Source: Hydractinia symbiolongicarpus
Lineage: Eukaryota; Cnidaria; Hydrozoa; Anthoathecata; Hydractiniidae
Direction: 5' to 3'
DNA length: 64,000 nt
Assembly (NCBI RefSeq): GCF_029227915.1
Contig: NC_079875.1
Coordinates: 11,343,001-11,407,000 of the forward strand
Each line of letters begins with the position of its first letter. Positions within the stretch are counted from its first letter, which is position 1. Below are positions 14,901-26,000 of this stretch, piece after piece. The translations under genes were made by a program, and so were the position numbers. A model generated the notes under the pieces. The model had not been told where the DNA came from. It did no database searches and worked only from the letters and a program-made list of their open reading frames with translations.

Positions 14901-17900
14901 GTTATGAAAACAGCTTGCTTTTAAATCTTTTTCCTTTCTATCTTAAGAGACAAGAAGGACGAATTTACAACGGAAAAAGGAACAGATTTTTTAAACAGCT
15001 TAAAGAAGTATGAAGATTCACATCTTGGCAACTTTAGGTAAACATTTCGCATTACAAACGTATAAAATTTATTGTGTGCTGCGTAACGTTATATTGAAAT
15101 TTACTGTTGTAACATATCTCGACATAAGGGGAGATATTTTGCCGATATAGCTTAAGGATATATTGAGTACAATACATTAGCAGGATACTTCAGTTACATT
15201 GTTTGGCGTTATTTAGGGTTGTACTGTTTCACGTGATATTGAGTTGCATTGTTTGATGTTATATTGGGTTGCATTGTTTGACGTTATATTGGATTGTATT
15301 GTTCAACGTTATGTAGGGTTGTATTATTTGTCGTAATACTGGGTTGTATTGTTTGACGTTATATTGGGTTGTATTGTTTGACGTTATATTGGGTTGTATT
15401 GTTTGACGTTGTATTTGGTTGTAATGTTTAACGTTATATTTGGTTGCATTGTTTGACGTTGTGTAGGGTTGCATTGTTTGTCGTAATACTGGGTTGTATT
15501 GTTTGACTTTATGTAGGGTTGTATTGTTTGACGTTATATTGGGTTGTATTGTTTGACGTTATATTGAGTTGTATTGTTTGACGTTGTATTTGGTTGTATT
15601 GTTTGACGTTATATTGGGTTGTATTGTTTGACGTTATATTGGGTTGTATTGTTTGACGTTGTATTTGGTTGTATTGTTTAACGTTATATTTGGTTGCGTT
15701 GTTTGACGTTGTGTAGGGTTGCATTGTTTGTCGTAATACTGGGTTGTATTGTTTGACTTTATGTAGGGTTGTATTGTTTGACGTTATATTGGGTTGTATT
15801 GTTTGACGTTATATTGAGTTGTATTGTTTGACGTTGTATTTGGTTGTATTGTTTAACGTTATATTTGGTTGCATTGTTTGACGTTATATTGGGTTGTATT
15901 GTTTGACGTTGTATTTGGTTGTATTGTTTAACGTTATATTTGGTTGCATTGTTTGACGTTATATTTGGTTGCATTGTTTGACGTTATATTGGGTTGTATT
16001 GTTTGACGTTATGTAGGGTTGTATTGTTTGACGTTATGTGGGGTTGTATTGTTTGACGTTATATTGGATTGTATTGTTTAACGTTATATTTGGTTGCATT
16101 GTTTGACGTTATGTGGGGTTGTATTGTTTGACGTTATACTGGGTTGTATTGTTTAACGTTATGTAGGGTTGTATTGTTTGAAGTTATACTGGGTTGTATT
16201 GTTTGACGTTATGTAGGGTTGTATTGTTTGACGTTGTATTTGGTTGTATTGTTTGACGTTGTGTAGGGTTGTATTGTTTGACGTTATATTGAGTTGTATT
16301 GTTTGACGTTATGTAGGGTTGTATTGTTTAACGTTATATTGGGTTGTATTGTTTGACGTTATACTGGGTTGTATTGTTTGACTTTATGTAGGGTTGTATT
16401 GTTTGACGTTATATTGGGTTGTATTGTTTGACGTTATATTGGGTTGTATTGTTTGACGTTGTATTTGGTTGTATTGTTTAACGTTATATTTGGTTGCGTT
16501 GTTTGACGTTGTGTAGGGTTGCATTGTTTGTCGTAATACTGGGTTGTATTGTTTGACTTTATGTAGGGTTGTATTGTTTGACGTTATATTGGGTTGTATT
16601 GTTTGACGTTATATTGAGTTGTATTGTTTGACGTTGTATTTGGTTGTATTGTTTAACGTTATATTTGGTTGCATTGTTTGACGTTATATTGGGTTGTATT
16701 GTTTGACGTTGTATTTGGTTGTATTGTTTAACGTTATATTTGGTTGCATTGTTTGACGTTATATTTGGTTGCATTGTTTGACGTTATATTGGGTTGTATT
16801 GTTTGACGTTATGTAGGGTTGTATTGTTTGACGTTATGTGGGGTTGTATTGTTTGACGTTATATTGGATTGTATTGTTTAACGTTATATTTGGTTGCATT
16901 GTTTGACGTTATGTGGGGTTGTATTGTTTGACGTTATACTGGGTTGTATTGTTTAACGTTATGTAGGGTTGTATTGTTTGAAGTTATACTGGGTTGTATT
17001 GTTTGACGTTATGTAGGGTTGTATTGTTTGACGTTGTATTTGGTTGTATTGTTTGACGTTGTGTAGGGTTGTATTGTTTGACGTTATATTGAGTTGTATT
17101 GTTTGACGTTATGTAGGGTTGTATTGTTTAACGTTATATTGGGTTGTATTGTTTGACGTTATATTGGGTTGTATTGTTTGACGTTGTATTTGGTTGCATT
17201 GTTTGACGTTATATTTGGTTGCATTGTTTGACGTTATGTGGGGTTGTATTGTTTGACGTTATGTGGGGTTGTATTGTTTAACGTTGTGTAGGGTTGCATT
17301 GTTTGACGTTATATTGGGTTGCTGTGTTTGACGTTATACTGGGTTGTATTATTTGGCGTTATGATGCAGTGCTTGACGTTGATATTTAGATAATATTTTG
17401 GTATTTTTTTCAGACGAATTTTTCCCGAAAATAACGAGGATAAATATGAAGAATTTTTCTCCAACAGCTGTTCTCTCTTTCAAGAAACAGCTGCTTCCAA
17501 AGCCCGTTCAGAATGCGCTCGCATACAAAGAGAGGAAATTAAACAAAAAAGTGAATGGATTGATTTCATGAGAAGAAAAAATGGATGTAAATTTGTTGAA
17601 AGTACGCTGGCTTTGCTTTACTTTTAAAGTTTGTGTATTTGAATAATATATAACGCTAGATTTTGAAATTTTGAGTTTTGTCATGAAAACAACTTAGACG
17701 TACGCATCTATTTCGCTTTTCAAAATTTCAAAGGGGTTCCTTTTTGATTTTTTATTAAAACGGCCCGATTCCCTAATGTTGTAAAAGTGCTGCGATGTTG
17801 GGGTGTTGGTTTCTTACCAGCCGATTAAAACAGTCTGTTACAGAAGTCTGTTACTGAGACGATTGCCATAGGGAAGAAAATTTCGGGAAAATAAATTTTC

Positions 17901-20900
17901 GCAAATTAAGGTTCAGATAATTGAGAACTTGACGAAAGAAATTTGCGCGAGTTAAAACTGAAAGGCATATTTCGCAGAAGAAATTTTGGCAAATGGAGGA
18001 TCTAAGAAAAACTTCTGAACAGCAAATACAAACAGTTTTTGAAATAAAAAAACATTTTTTATATATAATGTAGGTCTTTTCGGTTTTATTGCGATCAAAA
18101 TATTTTTTTTTTGGTAAAATCTCAATTTTCACAAAATTAATTTTCGCGAATAAACATTTTAAAGTTATTTTAGCGAATATTTATTTTCGTGAGGCATCCT
18201 TTATTAACAATAAACACAGTAGGAACACCACAGTGCTACTTAAGAGGAACTCTAACTATTTTATTATTGCAGGTACCGATGGGTTAAGACCAGAAAGTGA
18301 AAGTAGACCCAGACAACTTCGAACATCAATGTTAAAAAGATTGACCAGAGTGCGAGACCTTAATATGGTAAAAAATTGTTTCTTTTCACATCTTCGTAAC
18401 AATAAAACAGCAGTATTAGAGTAATTGGGTTATGGTAAAAATATTGTGTGACAAAAGGTGTAGATTTTTGAGCGGGTTTCTAGTACATTGTAAAGGGTAA
18501 AATAATTTTTTTTTGACAACGTCGATGTGAAATGTGAAAACTCGATCAACGCTGAAGTTAAAGAAATATTGTTATTAAGCAACCCAAGGTCTCTATTTCA
18601 ACATCCTAGCGATTTACTAATAGGAAAAGCTTGGCTGAATCTTGTGAGTGGCAAGGGTTATTACCTAATTAACGCCAATGGCCAGAAAATGCCTTTAAAG
18701 GTCGCTTTACATTAACATAAAAAGTGTTGAACAACTGCTACACAATAGTCACCTTAATGACTTTATTGGGAACACATGTTGTGCAAAAGTATATAAGAAT
18801 TAACTACTGTTATAGATTTTAATGAAAACCAGGAGTGCCTAAACAAATATTTCTGAAGGGAATTTCTTAGATCAGATAGACAATGCATCATTGATATAAT
18901 ACCGTCATTGCAGCATACATAACAACGTACTTACGACAACGTGATATGACTTTGTCGTTACGACGTGATTCTCAACCTCGTTCCCAGGGCATCTCCTCTA
19001 TGTTTCACCGGCATTAGTTAATAGACTACGTACTGTTCACTTTTATAGCGAGATTTTCATATTTACGCACACCCATATTTACTCATAGAATAAGCGGCAA
19101 GAATTTAACTCGCTTAACCCATATCCCATCAACGAGCGTGAAGAGTTAGAACGCATTGGTAGTATTATGCAGCGAGACAATTTATTAAGGACTCTGGGGG
19201 TTCCTGATTTTGTCTATCGTTTACTTCACGGTAGCAAGCCGGCAAAGGAGAAAAATCCGCCGACGTCGTGTAATCATGACGACGACTCGTCGGTAAGAAG
19301 ATTTCTCATATCAAATTACGTTTTACAAGAAATTTTAACGTTTTTATTTGTGGTTTAGCCTAGTTTTACTTAAACATTTAAGAAATGCTTGAAAAAAGAG
19401 TTTTACCTTCAAGAAAGGTACAGCATAAATTGCTTTACCCCGCCACTTCCGATCTTGCAAGGAATCGTATGTTCTTTATAAGGAATCGTACGTTCCTTGT
19501 CTTTCAAGGAATTGTATGTTCCTTATAAGGAATATACGCTTATTACGCTGCTGTATTACTCTGTCCGATTGGAGCATTCATAGAAAATAGAAAAACAAAA
19601 TATTTTCACTCGAGTATTCGCATTAGCGGAGTAATTTTTTACAGTTCAACTTTATTTCTGCTAGGAAGCAACCTCGTCCCCAGGGCTCTTTTTCTCTTTC
19701 TGACAATCTCGGACGGCAAAATAGAAAAAATAGCAAAACAGCCTTAGGTAAGAGGTTGGCTAGAAGGATGTCTCTCTTCATTCCCTTAAAGAGCCGTTTT
19801 CATTTGACTGCATAGTTATGTCAGCGCGTGCACACTTTGACAAAATATCTAATTCTCTCAAAGTGCGCACGCGCTAAGCGAAAAATGCAGTCAAATGAAA
19901 ATCAGCTCTTAGATTTCTAGTACGGCACGACTTAATACCTGTAATTTTTTAGAAGCAATCCAGTAAAAGCCTTCCAACTATGCAAACCTGTTCAGTTCAA
20001 CAAATAAGTACCAAAACTCGTTCTCACGTACCCGATACGTACTCGAAAAAATCATATATTTCTAACACGCAGTCAACTATGTTTAATAATACAGCAAAAC
20101 ATCATTGGGCGACTAGTCGACCGCCCGCATTAAGTCGAAAGGATCAACAGGTTTTTGTTTCGGCTGGTATCGATTTTACGCCTGCAGTACAGTCCAAGGT
20201 TTTGCCGAAACAGGCCATTCCATTCGCAAAGACGGGAAGCTGCGATCACGCTGAAAATAACCGAAACTCTATTATCAATAAAAAGCGAAATATTGATAAT
20301 TATAATCGTATCGATTATCTGTCTTACGAAAAGAACAGTTGCTTTAATACGATAAATAAACAGATATCGTGTTCGTATTTGCGATCTAGTCCTCCGATAA
20401 AACTTTTTAAAGATGTTAATTCGAAACCTCTTTTTTGTGGTACACGTGGTTTGTCCATCATTTCGTCACCAGCTCCCTTGCAGATTCGTGAAGATGCTTT
20501 GTTAAATCAGCTATATGGTAACCAAGTAGATCGGGATGGATTATCGAGGCGGTATGGTACATTTTATCTTACTTTATTTTCCATAAAGGTGAATGTAAAA
20601 TTTTGTTGTTCTGGAAATACTACATTAACTAAATTTGGGGCGAATAAAATTTCAAAGAACAACAAACACCGAAGTATAAGACCATGATCTTCTCTGTTCT
20701 TTGAGACTAAACTAGTTCTTTCTGTTAGCAATCGTGGAACATGTCAGTCATATGAACTTCGAACAAGGTTAGGCCTTGACTTTACAAAATTTTCTCTAAT
20801 GCCCACTGTTAAAACAAAATTATAATTATAACAGGCTGATTGATGACATCATCAAAATACCTTTAAACACCAATATCTCTGTAACTGCTCGTCAAAATAC

Positions 20901-21644
20901 ATCAGCTAAGCAAATTTTCAAAAAAATTCTATTTTTCTTCTGCCTAAGTGGATATTTTTCACTAGTTTATGGACTAGTATATATCATTCACGAATCATGT
21001 TATCATGTGATCGTAAATATGAGTTGTTAAATGTCCTTGTTATGCTATTTAGATCCACTCGGGCTCAAAGAATTCGTGGCGCAACTAATAATCTACGAAT
21101 CAAGGTATTTTGTTACTTTTTGCTGAAGTATCCACCTTATGCCCAGGTCTTCCTTTGACTTTTTTTGTGGCATTGTGTTCAAAGCAGTTCTAATAACAAA
21201 ATTTAAATGGAAAACAACCTCTTCCCCTCCCTTTTTTATTGTGACTTCCATACTATAGACCTTAATGTGGTTTATCACTAAAACATGTCTAAATTTCAAG
21301 AATTGTCTTTTACCCGTTTTCTGACAGCAAATTCACCTTAGAATACCGTGGGAAGTAGTTCTTATGACAAATTTTAGACAGCTTTAGAGCTTAAGAAAAT
21401 TCAATCCTCTGCGATATAGGTTATTTAGTGGTAAGCCACCTTAAAATAAAAATTCATCCATTTATATTGATTGGCACCTCGCCCTCTGCGCAATAAAAAT
21501 CCCCTAAAATTAGATTACTAACTATAAACTGTAAATTGCGTTGATAAGAACAACTAAGAAACTCCTCAAATATGTATATTCTAATTTTTTTACAATTTTT
21601 TCTAGCAAATGGAACTACTGGAAAGTCGAACAGTTTCAAGTTGA
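2911..21644 (+). CDS. TTLL6-like: TTLL6/TTLL13-like tubulin polyglutamylase, 17 exons
   Basis: Coding exons, all with GT/AG borders and matching phase: 2911-3293, 3464-3504, 4405-4523, 4810-4940, 5110-5218, 5597-5788, 6815-6900, 7397-7469, 8555-8707, 9624-9799, 14948-15037, 17414-17586, 18273-18367, 19089-19292, 19953-20551, 21053-21104, 21606-21644. They give about 904 residues. An acidic N-terminus (1-127) precedes the ATP-grasp TTL domain (about 135-490). Family motifs are present: VCRRFGF, KINHFPGM, CRKDLLARN, FPRTWCLP, YILKPDSGSQGKGIF (ATP-binding lysine and glycine loop), DGFKFDLRVYVL, HLTNYAIQK and the metal-binding EVNHSPSF. Such enzymes add glutamate chains to tubulin tails, mainly in cilia. 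Residues about 490-640 are basic and helical, as in the microtubule-binding extension of processive TTLLs; the tail from about 675 looks disordered. The start could instead be 2926, which has a better Kozak context. TTLL6 and TTLL13 cannot be told apart here. Confidence 0.95.
3684..3965 (+). mobile_element. tRNA-derived SINE, family 1, copy A
   Basis: The 5' head has a tRNA-like A box (TAGATTAGTGGTT) and a perfect B box (GGTTCGATTCC). A body follows that is shared with copies at 14471-14621 (-) and 30238-30340 (+), ending in the conserved ACTCTAGGACTCTCCATCTA. It lies in the TTLL intron that starts at 3505. A 62-codon minus-strand ORF across it is a shadow. Confidence 0.85.
10670..11235 (+). 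repeat. Dispersed repeat with TGATGACGTCATCA palindrome, copy A
   Basis: It shares long diverged stretches with 24285-24560, for example GAAACGGTGATCA, AGGATCATGTA and AACGGGT, in the same order. The palindrome at about 11107-11120 is a CRE-like ATF/CREB site. It lies in the largest TTLL intron. Family identity is unknown and the ends are approximate. Confidence 0.7.
12147..13091 (-). CDS. Single-exon rhodopsin-family (class A) GPCR
   Basis: The protein has 314 residues and seven hydrophobic segments, and is typical of intronless cnidarian class A receptors. Visible landmarks: N-glycosylation sequon at N2; TM1 N43; TM2 D71; a Cys pair C91 and C177 for the TM3-ECL2 disulfide; intact DRY at 118-120; and a TM7 motif NSAINAVIF (275-283), where the usual NPxxY proline and tyrosine are Ala and Phe. 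The third cytoplasmic loop is Lys/Arg/Ser-rich. The ligand cannot be named. The gene is antisense inside the TTLL intron 9800-14947, so it must have its own promoter. No frameshift or stop is seen, which argues for a functional gene. Confidence 0.87.
   Translation of the reverse strand: MNLTDTRQHNCNVLQAVYSLPGVDKIILTLVYALTGLIIIVTNIMVIYGLVKTKQIKNRSNKLFIILSISDIVIGCLTVPAQIAKLISLHCVLVPALQLFSMFPALFSYSLTVLIAIDRYILVKHTSVYQKYITKKKMNIVVLFIFLSNVAASVWYGFGVELTPNVFLGDKTYILLCTYEVLTVILTSVLYIKLLFFVKKKAKTIEIARHPNSNKSKRSDSRATKTIAYIFISLICCYFTHAFALLYVIANVDEHFNKIVLRNILAWSFLAVTSNSAINAVIFLIRNQKIKEHYEVIFRTVQSRRQIDVPEANV
13103..13186. repeat. (CAA)n-rich tract 5' of the GPCR
   Basis: An interrupted CAA/CAG-type trinucleotide repeat on the receptor's sense strand, ending about 12 bases upstream of its start codon. 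It probably falls in the 5' UTR or core promoter. Confidence 0.8.
13895..13964. repeat. Short foldback of the CTCGTCCCCAG family
   Basis: A near-perfect inverted repeat: CATTCTCGT...AGAGCTCT pairs with AGAGCTC...ACGAGAATG around a short centre. Related CTCGT[C/T]CCCAGG ends occur near 13497, 18977, 19672, 56464 and 58424, so this is a small dispersed foldback family. Confidence 0.7.
14471..14621 (-). mobile_element. tRNA-derived SINE, family 1, copy B (partial)
   Basis: Read on the minus strand it matches copy A from the tRNA-like head through the middle of the body. The B-box segment present in copy A is deleted here, and the 3' part is missing. Confidence 0.8.
15194..17390. repeat. 25-bp minisatellite filling a TTLL intron
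   Basis: Roughly 88 tandem units of a 25-bp motif (TTGTATTGTTTGACGTTATA plus a variable GTTGG-type end) occupy over 90% of the intron 15038-17413. Variants recur in blocks: a 250-bp period at 15259-15974, and a near-exact copy of about 770 bp (15592-16362 and 16392-17162) offset by exactly 800 bp. The minus-strand Asn/Gln-rich ORFs of 71 residues are by-products of the unit being readable in every register. Confidence 0.97.
19787..19912. repeat. Inverted-repeat foldback element in a TTLL intron
   Basis: The left arm, running from TAAAGAGC to CATTTGACTGCAT, pairs with the right arm ATGCAGTCAAATG to GCTCTTA. An inner pair of GCGCGTGCAC-like arms also matches. Probably a small MITE. Confidence 0.75.
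20835..20990 (-). repeat. Dispersed TGATGACGTCATCA-family repeat, copy C
   Basis: On the minus strand it matches the 3' half of copies A and B: GAGATATTG[A/G][G/T]GTTTAAAGG followed by a diverged TGATGATGTCATCAAT palindrome. Confidence 0.55.
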
Positions 21645-21652
21645 CAAATAAA

Positions 21653-22927
21653 CAAACTAAGTCGACGATGTCTTGCAGTTGTCCTTCGCAATGAACTTGA
21701 AAATACCATACGTTATCGTTGCTCTATTTATGGTTGTCTTATTACAACTAGAATATACATATTTACCCCAAGAAGTTGTTCTTGTGTACCACAACCATTA
21801 AAAACTGAAGATACAAACTTTTAGGTAGAAATCGTCGCGGATTCTTTGGAATGAGCTGACGCGGTTCTGTTTTCGATTTGTTTTGAAGATAAGTTCGGGA
21901 AGAGTGGTGAAAAAACGCGCGATAGGCTTTTTTGGAAATTTGAAATCTTATCTATGATTGAATGGGAAATTGCCTCTGTTGATAAGTATGCCGCCTTCTT
22001 CTCGAAAAAAAAAAAACATTTTTGATACAATCCTTTTAAAAAGTTCTTAAAAGTGGGAAAACTTTTGCTTCCTTATTAAAAGAATACTTTTCATGTTTTT
22101 ACTTTGAATTTTTGAAGATTACCTTTTGATAATTCGCGCAAGTCATGTTCGCAAAATCTTTTAATATGGATCCTTGGGTAAACTTTCTGTCCACGATAGT
22201 TTCTGCACTTAAAGTATTAACCCTCAATTTATAATCATGTAAAAATTCACGAAAATACCTTGCTTATATATTTTTTTCAGGTCATAATCAACATTTTGTC
22301 CCAAGGTACTTTGTTTTTAGGTAGCTAAATTGTTTTTGCTTTTCCCGAAATTAAAAAACGGCGCTAAAATAACTTTTTTATTCCACGATAACATGATTTC
22401 ATGCCCCCTGTTCTCAAAGCTTTTTGCCTTTTTGATACAAAGGAAAACTGCAAGACAGCAAATATTCCTGGGAATGAGGGTTGATTTCATGTATCATTTT
22501 TGTGCAACAATGTCGCTACAAAACGAAATGAAACAATAACTCTCATCGCGCACGATAAATCTGCGCCAAAAAGTCGTTTACAAGACCGAAGTGAAATTTT
22601 AAATCAGAGCCATGTTTCACTGTGTGTTCAATTTAATTTCGGAAAAGGCCCTAGAACCCTGCATTTTCGTGACTTAGCATGCGCACTGACCGAAAACAAC
22701 ATTTTCCACAGGCTGGAAACTTCGCACCTATTGAAGTTTCACTTCGGTTAAATTGATAGAAACGAAATGCCGCTCGACATGACAAAAACAGTCCTAACAA
22801 ATACACCGTGGACCGAAATGACTCAACGGGTCCAAAATGTAAACGGCCTATAGAGGAAGTTGAAATGGATAGATTTACTGGGTAAATTCTTTAAGGAACT
22901 GCCACAATGCAATAACAATTTAGTGGT
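21653..22927. other. Non-coding gap between convergent TTLL and PRCC genes
   Basis: No convincing coding exon. An AATAAA at 21647-21652, just after the TTLL stop, is a possible but very close polyadenylation signal. The short ORFs here lack family features. Confidence 0.5.
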
Positions 22928-22933
22928 TTTATT
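22928..22933 (-). terminator. Candidate PRCC polyadenylation signal
   Basis: A canonical AATAAA on the minus strand, about 117 bp downstream of the PRCC stop codon. Confidence 0.5.
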
Positions 22934-23049
22934 TTCATTGCCTCAGTTACTGGATGACAAATAACTTTACATTATTATCTATGTACACATATATAATTAA
23001 AAAGTCAAGATAGGTGTACGACGCATGAATATTATAATATTCCAATCAG

Positions 23050-26000
23050 CTAAAAACCGTAACGGGATTGTGTTTGTTGTTTCGTTGCCCGACTTTCTGC
23101 CCAGGATTGACGCAGCTGCATTTCTCGTTCTTTCGCCTAAAAATATGGCGAGAAGATAGGGAAAAAAAAAGAAATATAATACGTTGAAAACAACATTATC
23201 ACTTTCAAATAGACAAAATTATTTCAAATTATTAACAAGTGTTACGTGAAGATTTTCTCGAGCGGCGCGACATTGCCTGATATATGATGTGCCTATATGC
23301 ACAGGAAAGCTAATACAACTTAGCCTATCCAGATGAAGTAGACAATGACTGCGGCATCCTGGCTAGCGCAGGGGAAACGTATATTTCACATTCTTTGCTA
23401 GAAAGTTTCATTGGCAAACTCAGATTCCGCAAACATGCAATAAAGTCAACTAAGGCTGTGTGTACGTATAAAGAGCAGCAGGAAGGGAAGCAATGTGGAA
23501 GAGAGCACACAAGGAGTTCGCACCCCTTTAACTTTATGAACACAACACACGTACCTGAAACGCCAAGTAAGTAATTTGATGCTTTCTTTTTTCTTGTGAT
23601 CTTGGAAGGGCACCTTTTGGCTAAAATAAAAATGGCTGCATAAAAAAGACAATGTTTGGAGGTGAGTAGGAACATTCCGCATATGTCGCATTTCTTTTAT
23701 TAATTGCCCAGGCGCTATTTTTTTGAAATTTAGGGGAAGGGGTAGTTATTAGGGGGGAGGTGGTTACAAAATCATTCTCTGAACGACCACAGATTGTGAA
23801 ACCAGTAAAAACTACATTTGTTTGATACTTAATTTTGAACCAAAGTGAAGACGTTTATTAGAGAGTGGTGCTTAAAAGAGGACGGCGTTAAGGAGGAAAT
23901 ACGGTAAGCAAACTGTCCCAGGTTTCATTTTTACTCCGCATATTCTTACTAAATTATCAGCAGCCAATTTTAAACCACTACAGATTCCGTGTAATTAAAA
24001 TCATATAGTGTTAACAAACCTTAAGTGTGCTGTAACTGAGGAATGATGCAGCTACGGCTTAAAAAAAAAGTTTGGCTGAATTTCCACTCAAGAGCAAAAC
24101 GGATCGGAACGAAACGAAACAACAACTTTAATTTCCTAGACTATCTGCCATTATTCTTTGCTTTGACATTTTTGTCCTTTCAGCTTGGATCGGCGTGAAA
24201 GTTTTATTAACCAATCAGATTCCAGAAATAACAAATGTCCGATCCTTAGATAGACAGCAGAACAATAAAGAAGATCCGTCATTTAAATATTGATGACGTA
24301 AACAATGACCCGTCAATGCACAAAAAATATTTTTTAGAAATTTGTTTCGACGTTGCCTCTATTGTATGGAGCAGCTTGAAACGGTGATCAAGAAAATGTA
24401 TAGGATCATGTACGTTTTATGAACAGCTGGAGAGGTATTGAGAAAACCACCCGTTTCGTCGGTTCCGAAACGGGTGGTATTACCCAGCTTTAGGAAATTA
24501 GTTCTTATTCGGTCCCTGGTAGTCCCAAGTTACTTACGCAGGAAATGACGTCAGTTATTTCCTGCGTTTGATTGTAAAAATATAATCGGCTTTGCAAAAG
24601 TCACACACAGACATTATAAGAGACTAGTTAATAGTCCGTGGATTAATCCACGGATTAACCTGTCCATTATATATCACACTTCGTGTTTCGGCTACACGAC
24701 TTTTTTATCGCGCACGAACAGACAGAAAACGGCTTTCGTTATAGAGAAGTGATCAAGACGCGCAGTTTCTTTAAAACATAGATAAAACACGGACACACTG
24801 ACCGTACCTTTTTTGACGCGTATACGTTTTCTTTGGTAAGGTTACGTAGGTACTCATCACTTCCACCGTGGATTTGATCAGCATGAACATCAATAATATT
24901 TACTTCCTCATGACGTCTTTTACTTCCTTGCAACGCCTTCAACTAAAACAGAAACGAGGCTGCCATTATAGTTCTCACGATTTCTCAACAAACAAAAGAA
25001 AAAAAAGCAGTTTGTCTTGCATAAACACAGTTCCAACTACGCATTGATATCTTAAATCGCGAATTTCGTCTACTTCTCAAAATTTAATGCCCGCAAAATA
25101 TTTAAAGGCATTTATTCGCAAAAATAAATTTCCGCAAAATCTTTTCGAGAGACTTTTTGCGAAAAATTATATATACAAAATACGAAATCCATTTACTTTG
25201 AGAGCACAAACTTTCGCGAATGAATTTTGATTCAATTTCGCGCGATAAAAATTTTGAAATTAAGGAAAGATGTGGAAAAAAATACTCGATTTTTGATGCA
25301 ATTTGCAGATTTCAGATCGCAAAAATATTTTTTCATAATTTGAACAACTACGAAAATTAACTCAATTTGTTCAATTCGACTCGCTAAAATTTCTTCCCGC
25401 AAAAATTAGTTTCTTATACTTATGGTTTGTTTATTGCACGCGGGAAGTACGATATAACAGAAGTTACTGTTATGAAAGCTTAACAAAAGGTTTCCTTGTC
25501 AACAAATTCGACAAAATTTTTTTTTAACTTTAAACGGTCCACTCACAGCCTCCACAGGTAAATCTTGGTTCGGTTGATGGTAGTAATCAATTTCAGATGA
25601 AGTTTCCTAAAAAATTTAAGGCATCATTTATGGTAAGAAAAAACGTATATACTAGGTATACGTGCCGTTGAAAAAGAGCACTAATGATGAAAAGTTTACC
25701 CCTTTTGCAAGATCACACAAAGACAGTAATGAGGATTTTAAATTATGTATAGTTTAAATCCCATGACTACTAAAAGAAGTAAAAATATTTTTAAAAGGCA
25801 ATAAATTTAACAATACTTCTCGTAATTTCAATGCGATTTATATTTTGTGGCCTCGCTAATTTTAAGGGATATACTCTCTCTCAATTGTTTCCAGGATGGA
25901 CAAATGCAGTTCTAGAGAGTTCAAAGCTCCCATTTGAGGGACAGAAACCTATGATGTTTCTGCCAAATTAGGCAATGTGGGGATCGCACCAAAGACCTCC

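Noticed and set aside
15259-16774. Repeated 71-residue Asn/Gln/Tyr-rich ORFs on the minus strand
   Set aside because: They arise from the 25-bp minisatellite inside a TTLL intron; the unit length is not a multiple of three, and they end where the unit variants introduce stops.
20155-20355. 66-codon + ORF overlapping the TTLL tail exon
   Set aside because: It lies in an alternative frame of the exon 19953-20551, which joins its neighbours in phase.
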